Below, piece after piece: positions 58,970 through 64,000 of a stretch of DNA of 64,000 bases; the first letter of the stretch is position 1, and each line of letters starts with the position of its first letter. The position numbers and the translations under genes are program-made. The notes below the pieces were generated by a model. The model was not told the DNA's origin. It saw only the letters and a list, made by a program, of their open reading frames with translations, and did no database searches. Source of the stretch: JAIBJN01 sp963775505 (GTDB lineage Bacteria > Actinomycetota > Thermoleophilia > Gaiellales > Gaiellaceae); NCBI GenBank assembly GCA_963775505.1, contig CAVZIL010000007.1, positions 558,001-622,000 on the forward strand, in the 5' to 3' direction.

Positions 58970-61339
58970 CTACTGCCTGGCCATCGCGACCCGGAGGAGC
59001 TCGTCGGGGTCGATCTGGTGGTCGGCGTCCTCCGCAGCCTGGCCCACGTCGATCTCGACCCAGTTGACCTCGCCCGTAAACGTGTTCGGCACGGGGTAGT
59101 CCTCCGCCACGAGCGCGCCGTTCTCCCGTCCCACGTCGCAGGTGTCGTCGGCGGAGAAGACCATCGCGGCGGTGGCCGCGACCTTCCCTTCGCCGGCCTT
59201 CTCACCGTCGATGTACAGGGTGACGTCGCCGCCCTTGCCGAGCCCGCCGCCTTCGTACTCGAACTCGACGCGAACCTGGTGGGTGCCCTCGGGAACCTCT
59301 CGGTCGGAATCGACGTAGAAGCGCTGGATACCGAGCAGGTTGTAGCAGTACCTCGGCTTGCCGTCCTTGAGGTAGAGGCTCCAGCCGCCGATCGAGCCGC
59401 CCTGGGCGACGATCACGCCCTGCGCGCCGCCGTCGGGCACCTCGATCTCGGCGGTGACTGCGTGGGACTTGTTCTTGATGCTCACGACCGAGTTCTCGGA
59501 CAGGCGACCCATGCCGCCGTAGAGGAGCTGCCGGTCTCCCTGGATGAGCGTCGGCCGCCCCGCGACCTCGGGCAGCGCTCGATCGATGCTGCGATCGTCG
59601 AGCGGCAGGACGTTGTACTTCGTCGCCTCGATGAGAAAGAGGCGCTGGAGCTCGGCGAGCTTCTCCGGCTGTTCGGCGGCGAGGTCCCTTGCCTGCGTCC
59701 AGTCGCTGTTTGTGTCGTAGAGCTCCCAGACGTCGTCGTCCAACGGCGGCTTCTCATGGCCGACGAGCAGCCAGGGGATCCCGTGCCTGGTCACGGCGGT
59801 CCAGCCCTGGTGGTAGATGCCGCGGTTGCAGAACATCTCGAAGTACTGCGTTGTGTGGCACTCGTCGGCCTGGGCGTCGTCGAAGGCATACCTCATGCTC
59901 ACGCCCTCGATCGGGCGCTGCTGGACGCCGTTGACAAAGGCCGGCTCCGGGAGCCCCGCCGCCTCGAGGACCGTCGGCGCGACGTCGATCACGTGCGCGA
60001 ACTGGCTGCGGATCTCGCCCCGCGCCTTGAACCCGGCGGGCCAGTGGACGATGGTGCCGTTCCGCGTGCCACCCCAGTGCGAGGCGACCTGCTTCGTCCA
60101 CTGGTACGGCGTGCACATGGCGTGCGCCCAGCCGACCGCGTAGTGGTTGTAGGAGTCGGGGCCGCCGAAGTCGTCGAGCCTCTCCAGCATGAACTCGGGC
60201 GTCTCGAGCGCGGCGGCGCCGTTGAAGTTGATCATCTCGTTGTAGGTGCCGTTCAGCGTGCCCTCGGCCGAGGCCCCGTTGTCGCCGAGGATGTAGTAGA
60301 CGAGCGTGTCCTCGAGCACGCCCAGGTCCTCGAGGGCGTCGAGCAGCCGGCCGACGTGGTGGTCGGTGAACTCGAGGAAGCCGGCGTAGATCTCCATCTG
60401 GCGCCGCAGCACCGGCTTCAGGCCCTCCGGCATCTCGTCCCAGGAGGGGATCTCTTCGTGCCGAGGCGTCAGCTCGGCGTCCTCCGGGATCACCCCGAGC
60501 TCCTTCTGCCTGGCGAAGGTTCGCTCGCGAAGCGCGTCCCAGCCGTCGTCGAAGGCGCCCTTGTACTTGTCGGCCCACTCGGGTGTGACGTGATGGGGTG
60601 CGTGCGTCGCGCCCGGCGCGAAGTACGCGAAGAAGGGCTTGCCCGGCATGAGGGCCTTCTGCTGGCGCATCCAGGCAATCGCCTTGTCCGTCATGTCGGC
60701 CATGAAGTGATAGCCCTCTTCGGGCGTCTTCTCGGGCTCGACCGGCACCGTGCCCTCGTAGATGGCCGGGTAGTACTGGTGCGCTTCCCCGCCGATGAAG
60801 CCGTAGAAGTACTCGAAGCCGCTGCCCGTCGGCCAGTTATGGAACGGACCCATCGGGCTCGTCTCCCAGACCGGCACCTCATGGCACTTGCCAAACTGCG
60901 CGGTCGAGTAGCCGTTCAGCTTCAGGGTCTCCGCGAGCGGCGCGCAGGTGTTGGGGCGGATCGAGTTGTAGCCCGGCGCCGACGTGGCGATCTCCGTGAT
61001 GCCGCCCATCCCGACGGTGTGATGGTTGCGGCCGCTCAAAAGCGCCGCGCGCGTCGGCGAGCAGAGGGCGGTCGTGTGGAAGCGGTTGTACTTCAGGCCG
61101 TTGGCTGCGAGACGCTCGGCGTTCGGCGTCGCGATCGGGCCGCCGAAGGCGCTCGAGGCGCCGAAGCCGACATCGTCGATGAGGATGACGAGGACGTTCG
61201 GCGCGCCCTCCGGCGGCCGCAGCGGCTCGATCGGCGGGAACGCCGTGTCCGGGTCCTTCGCGTCGAACGTCGTCAGACCAACCGGTGTGACGTCGGGAAC
61301 CGGCAGAATATCGCGCTGCGGCTGCGGCCTCTCGGGCAC
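58970..61339 (-). CDS. arylsulfatase (type I, formylglycine-dependent)
   Basis: A 789-aa sulfatase. The metal site starts NVLVILIDDVGFG. The formylglycine motif is TTALCSPTRAALLSGRNHH (C-x-P-x-R). GKCHEVP, PFFAYFAPGATHAPHH and YILGDNGASAEGTL complete the active site. About 200 C-terminal residues form a beta-rich domain (SVVSIKNKSHAVTAEIEVPD onwards). There is no signal peptide, so it acts in the cytosol. SD AGGAGG before GTG 61339. Hydrolyses a sulfate or phosphonate ester; the substrate is unknown. A formylglycine-generating enzyme is not encoded here. Confidence 0.93.
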   Translation of the reverse strand: MPERPQPQRDILPVPDVTPVGLTTFDAKDPDTAFPPIEPLRPPEGAPNVLVILIDDVGFGASSAFGGPIATPNAERLAANGLKYNRFHTTALCSPTRAALLSGRNHHTVGMGGITEIATSAPGYNSIRPNTCAPLAETLKLNGYSTAQFGKCHEVPVWETSPMGPFHNWPTGSGFEYFYGFIGGEAHQYYPAIYEGTVPVEPEKTPEEGYHFMADMTDKAIAWMRQQKALMPGKPFFAYFAPGATHAPHHVTPEWADKYKGAFDDGWDALRERTFARQKELGVIPEDAELTPRHEEIPSWDEMPEGLKPVLRRQMEIYAGFLEFTDHHVGRLLDALEDLGVLEDTLVYYILGDNGASAEGTLNGTYNEMINFNGAAALETPEFMLERLDDFGGPDSYNHYAVGWAHAMCTPYQWTKQVASHWGGTRNGTIVHWPAGFKARGEIRSQFAHVIDVAPTVLEAAGLPEPAFVNGVQQRPIEGVSMRYAFDDAQADECHTTQYFEMFCNRGIYHQGWTAVTRHGIPWLLVGHEKPPLDDDVWELYDTNSDWTQARDLAAEQPEKLAELQRLFLIEATKYNVLPLDDRSIDRALPEVAGRPTLIQGDRQLLYGGMGRLSENSVVSIKNKSHAVTAEIEVPDGGAQGVIVAQGGSIGGWSLYLKDGKPRYCYNLLGIQRFYVDSDREVPEGTHQVRVEFEYEGGGLGKGGDVTLYIDGEKAGEGKVAATAAMVFSADDTCDVGRENGALVAEDYPVPNTFTGEVNWVEIDVGQAAEDADHQIDPDELLRVAMARQ

Positions 61340-61428
61340 GGATACCTCCTGGATTCGGCGTGTCGCGTAACTAGATCAGGGTGGTGAGCATCATCCCCGA
61401 ATGGAAGGAGCGGAGGCGACCGCCTCGC

Positions 61429-61614
61429 TCATTGCTTCCTGTGACATGGACATGCGCGGAAGCGCTCGACGGGTCGTCCGCACGCGTCGCAGCGACTCGG
61501 ACGCACGCGCGTCTCGAGGAGCTTCGCTTTCAGGGCGAGCCGTGCCAGGACGAGCCCGAGCCCACTGCCCAGCGTGAGCGTGCCGAGAACCGAAGGATCG
61601 ATTGGCTCAGGCAT
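61429..61614 (-). CDS. small protein with a helix and a zinc-ribbon-like tail
   Basis: A 61-aa reading frame: a hydrophobic stretch (VLGTLTLGSGLGLVLARLAL) followed by RCDACGRPVERFRACPCHRK with C-x2-C and C-x-C. This design is common in tiny actinobacterial proteins. The SD is weak, so I am only moderately sure it is a gene. Palindrome copy 6 lies about 165 bp upstream. Confidence 0.5.
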   Translation of the reverse strand: MPEPIDPSVLGTLTLGSGLGLVLARLALKAKLLETRVRPSRCDACGRPVERFRACPCHRKQ

Positions 61615-61770
61615 CGCAACTCTTGTTGCTCGGGAGCAGGGAGGTGGTTTCAGCCCGAAACATTTCTCTCCTCTCGTATTCGACGGACGCTCGTGCTCAC
61701 TGGGAGCAGCGAGCGTCCGCGGTACCGAGTATCAGCACATCAGCAGCCCTTGTCTTCACCCGGCGATTTC

Positions 61771-61786
61771 GTTCACCCGGGTGAAC
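61771..61786. promoter_or_regulatory. palindrome copy 6 (perfect 16 bp)
   Basis: GTTCACCCGGGTGAAC, with an extra half-site TTCACCCGG about 16 bp to the left. It lies about 79 bp upstream of ATG 61857 and about 220 bp upstream of ATG 61998. Confidence 0.78.
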
Positions 61787-61856
61787 GAGGCGGGCGGGCG
61801 ATGTGACGGCGCCAGCGGGCGGCGAAGCTGGAGTCTGCTGGATCGAACGAGGAAAC

Positions 61857-61997
61857 ATGGAGGCCGGCCGTGAGCCCGAATCGCACGTGATCCGTCGTTT
61901 CGCAGCTGTCCTCACGGTTGCTCTCATGGCTTTGGTTCCGGCTCTCGGCTGCGTGACCGAGCTCTGCAATGTCCGTGACCGACCTGGGAGGGGAGTC
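61857..61997 (+). other. lipoprotein-signal remnant fused in frame to the next gene
   Basis: MEAGREPESHVIRRFAAVLT, then VALMALVPALGC resembles the signal of the lipoprotein at 39521 (RRFAAALVVAVVVLVSALGC). After the lipobox Cys only about 20 residues follow before the next gene's MSRKK, with no stop between. Either it is a leftover of a deleted lipoprotein gene or translation really starts at 61857, where GAGGAA gives a weak SD. Confidence 0.45.
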
Positions 61998-63164
61998 ATG
62001 AGCCGGAAGAAGCGGATCCTCGTCTGGACGCTCCTCGTTCTCGGGACACTGATCGTCCTCGTGGGCTCGCTCACGGTCTGGGTGAAGCGGCAAGCTCTCG
62101 ACACGGAGTCCTGGGTCGAGACGAGCACGAATCTTCTCGAGGACGACGACGTCCGCCAGGCGCTCTCCGTCTACATCGTCGATCAGCTCTATACGAACGT
62201 CGACGTCGAAGCTCGGCTCGAGGAGCGGCTGCCCGAGAACCTCGACGGTCTCGCCGCGCCTCTCTCGGGCGCGCTCCGCGAGCCCGCGCAACAGGGCGTC
62301 GACCAGTTCCTCCAGCGGCCGCGCGTCCAGGAGCTCTGGGAGGAGGTCAACCGCGCGGCACACGAGGCGCTCCTGCGCCTCCTCGAGGACGACACGCGGG
62401 AGGCGGTCTCGACGGCCGAAGGCACGGTCACGCTCGACCTGCGCACGTTCGTCGTGAACGTCGGCGAGGAGCTCGGCTTCGGCGAGGAGCTCGACGCCAG
62501 ACTCCCTCCCGACGCGGGCCAGGTCACGATCCTCCAGTCCGACGAGCTCGAGGCGGCTCAAACCGGCGTGAAAGTGGTCAAGGCGTTGAGCTGGCTCATC
62601 GTCCTGGCGGCCTTCGCGTGCTTCGCGGCCGCGGTCTGGCTCGCCCGCGGCCGCCGCAGGGAGACGCTGCGGAACGTGGGCCTGGGTCTTCTCCTCGTCG
62701 GGGTTCTCCTCCTCGTCATCCGCAGGGGGGCAGGGAACTACATCGTCGACGCCCTCGCGCAAGGAGAATCGGTTCGCGACGCCGTCGGGTCGGCCTGGAT
62801 CATCGGCACCAGCCTCCTGGCCGAGGTTGCGTGGGCCCTGCTCATCTACGCCCTTGTGATTCTCGTCGGCACGCTGCTTGCCGGTCCCTCGCGTCTCGCG
62901 CGCCGTGCCCGGGCGGGGATGGGGCCGACGCTGCGCGACCAGCCGTGGATCGGCTGGAGCTTGCTCGCGGTCGTCTATCTCCTGCTCGTCCTGTGGGGCC
63001 CGGTGCCGGCGCTTCGCAGCTGGGTCGGCGTTCTCCTACTCGGCGGCCTCGTCGCCCTCGGCTTCGAGGCCTTCCGCCGTCTGACTCTGCGCGAGCTCGA
63101 GCCCGTTCCGGCGGTCTCGAAGATCGACGCGCGCGACGAAAACGAAGGCGAGCGCGATGGCTAG
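61998..63164 (+). CDS. polytopic membrane protein with a large extracytoplasmic domain
   Basis: A 388-aa protein. An N-terminal helix (ILVWTLLVLGTLIVLVGSLT) is followed by about 165 soluble residues (DTESWVETSTNLLEDDDVRQ, ALSVYIVDQLYTNVDVEARL) rich in Leu, Glu and Asp. Four or five helices come at the C-terminus (LIVLAAFACFAAAVWLARGR and others). The start of the soluble part (LDTESWV...LL.D..V...L) is a pattern I have seen in actinobacterial membrane proteins with no known function. GGGAGGGGAG is the SD for ATG 61998. Confidence 0.75.
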   Translation: MSRKKRILVWTLLVLGTLIVLVGSLTVWVKRQALDTESWVETSTNLLEDDDVRQALSVYIVDQLYTNVDVEARLEERLPENLDGLAAPLSGALREPAQQGVDQFLQRPRVQELWEEVNRAAHEALLRLLEDDTREAVSTAEGTVTLDLRTFVVNVGEELGFGEELDARLPPDAGQVTILQSDELEAAQTGVKVVKALSWLIVLAAFACFAAAVWLARGRRRETLRNVGLGLLLVGVLLLVIRRGAGNYIVDALAQGESVRDAVGSAWIIGTSLLAEVAWALLIYALVILVGTLLAGPSRLARRARAGMGPTLRDQPWIGWSLLAVVYLLLVLWGPVPALRSWVGVLLLGGLVALGFEAFRRLTLRELEPVPAVSKIDARDENEGERDG

Positions 63165-63199
63165 TGGTCCCAAGTCGGCCTGGTCGAGTAATGCCGGAA

Positions 63200-63380
63200 C
63201 CCCATCCGAATCGAGGTAGAGATCGTCCGCTCTCAGCATCCGGGCGCCATCGAGTCTCTGCAGGCGCTGATGAATCACTCGCGCATCGACACGACGCAGG
63301 TCTACCTGCGGCGCTCAATCGATCGAACGCGATGGAGGCCGTCAGGGACCTCTCCTGGGGCTCGGGTTACAGCCGCGAGC
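63200..63380 (+). pseudogene. tyrosine recombinase (phage integrase) C-terminal fragment
   Basis: LQALMNHSRIDTTQVYLRRS is the end of a phage integrase, with the conserved His and the catalytic Tyr. After a frame change, AMEAVRDLSWGSGYSREP ends with a stop 5 bp from the tRNA-Glu 3' end. The N-terminal 80-90% of the enzyme is absent. Its position at the tRNA end is where integrases of tRNA-targeting elements normally lie. Confidence 0.7.
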
Positions 63381-63386
63381 CCTAGA

Positions 63387-63458
63387 GGCGCATACGGGAT
63401 TCGAACCCGTGCTACCGCCGTGAGAGGGCGGCGTCCTAGGCCACTAGACGAATGCGCC
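63387..63458 (-). tRNA. tRNA-Glu (anticodon CTC)
   Basis: 72 nt. The acceptor arms GGCGCAT and ATGCGCC pair. The D-arm starts GTCTAGTGGCC. The anticodon stem CCGCC/GGCGG holds the loop CTCTCAC, so the anticodon is CTC. The T-arm is ACGGGTTCGAATCCCGT. CCA is not encoded. On the minus strand a TACGCT hexamer lies just upstream and may be the -10 box. Confidence 0.95.
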
Positions 63459-63940
63459 GTGACGGGACAGCGTAGCCGATCGTGGCTTGCATTGGCCGTC
63501 TACAAGGACAGAGGCCGGGCCGCCGACCTCTGCCTGCGCTCGCTGTCCGACGGACGATCGGAAAGCCTTCGTGCGCACGCCCGATTGTGATGATAGGCGC
63601 GAAAAAAAGCAAGCCGCCCGACCGGTGGGCAGGAAGGAGGCCCGGCGCTCTGCGGCCCGAGCGCCGAGCCTCCCTTCGTGCCCGAGTCCTCCGCCGTGCT
63701 CCCCTCACGCGACGAATCCCGAAGGCTCGGGGACGACGCGCTTATCTCACACGGGCGCCTCGCGTGGCAAGCTCCGGAGGTAGAGAACTACCTAGTCCAA
63801 AGTCGGGGGACTGCGGTTGACTGCGGGGCCTCCCAGGACGGAGACTGGAGCCAGACCCGCGGGGAGCGCCACTTTTCTGCGGCCCGCGAGAGGCCGCCAT
63901 CGTGCTCCGGCGCGGGTCTCCTACTGGTCGGCGCGAGCTC
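63459..63940. other. intergenic region with a possible terminator
   Basis: No convincing protein gene. On the minus strand, a weak GCCC/GGGC hairpin at 63616-63630 is followed by TTTTTTT (63602-63608). It could end transcription of a minus-strand gene entering from the right edge. The stretch 63680-63930 may hold a structured RNA, but I cannot identify one. Confidence 0.35.
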
Positions 63941-64000
63941 CTAGTCGAGCGCCGAGACCGCGAACGCGACGCCGAAGCCGAGCGTCGTCACGAGGCCCAC
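63941..64000 (-). CDS. 3' end of a gene entering from the right edge
   Basis: On the minus strand the last 19 codons before a TAG read VGLVTTLGFGVAFAVSALD, hydrophobic, as at the end of a membrane protein. Too short to identify. Confidence 0.35.
   Translation of the reverse strand: MGLVTTLGFGVAFAVSALD

Noticed and set aside
63200..63380. Intact integrase
   Set aside because: Only the last part of the catalytic domain is present, with a frame change; the DNA upstream codes for the membrane protein ending at 63164.

Overview
This is about 64 kb of very GC-rich bacterial chromosome, dense in genes, with many GTG and TTG starts. The gene families point to an actinobacterium: an ATP-dependent LigB-type DNA ligase, DUF2550, a DUF7144 membrane protein, a TIGR02960-type sigma factor, MalT-like LuxR regulators and a PadR locus. 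A deep-branching class such as Thermoleophilia/Gaiellales is my inference from the mix, not something a marker here proves. At least eight genes have a TAnnnT hexamer 6-7 nt before the start codon and no Shine-Dalgarno (SD) sequence, so leaderless mRNAs look common. Other genes, especially in 37-62 kb, have strong SDs.

Left part (1-33 kb), housekeeping and metabolic genes: a MacB/LolD-type ABC exporter (permease cut by the window edge), a Ca2+/H+ antiporter divergent from a HAD phosphatase, endonuclease IV divergent from a compact glutamyl-tRNA synthetase, a flippase-like membrane protein, a two-domain VOC protein, an HxlR regulator and an MFS carrier. A compact minus-strand operon (12.4-18.8 kb) joins an iron-binding lipoprotein, two polytopic membrane proteins (one GT39-like), an FAD oxidoreductase and a PQQ-type sugar dehydrogenase lipoprotein. 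Next come an ECF sigma factor with a SnoaL-like tail, an EamA transporter, a PadR pair, DNA ligase, GNAT proteins, a cupin, a RibD-like reductase, a sulfur-type cluster (LysR, ETHE1-like MBL, MFS-rhodanese fusion), a secreted RTX-like protein and an adenylate/guanylate cyclase.

Right part (33-63.5 kb) looks accessory. A fragment matching the 3' end of ssrA (tmRNA) lies at 33.44 kb, a tyrosine-recombinase remnant at 41.8 kb, and another recombinase remnant touches a tRNA-Glu gene at 63.4 kb. Between them are small envelope and stress-type genes: DUF1254, CMD-like proteins, a lipoprotein, YihY/BrkB, a K+ channel, a CPA1 antiporter, coiled-coil membrane proteins, DedA, DUF6325-like proteins, a COG0523 GTPase, a long MBL-fold protein with a histone-H1-like tail, a SHOCT protein and an arylsulfatase. 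Regulators are two MalT-like proteins (one broken), two response regulators and a NarL-type histidine kinase.

The most striking unexplained signal is a palindrome with core TCACCCGGGTGA, found six times between 45.4 and 61.8 kb and nowhere else that I could see. Most copies lie 80-150 bp upstream of a start codon, often between divergent genes. It looks like the operator of an undescribed regulon of membrane and stress genes, including a 59-residue protein made almost only of Gly, Pro and Arg. About a dozen genes carry apparent single-base frameshifts, mostly in 39-59 kb. These are either sequence/assembly errors or decay of the accessory region.
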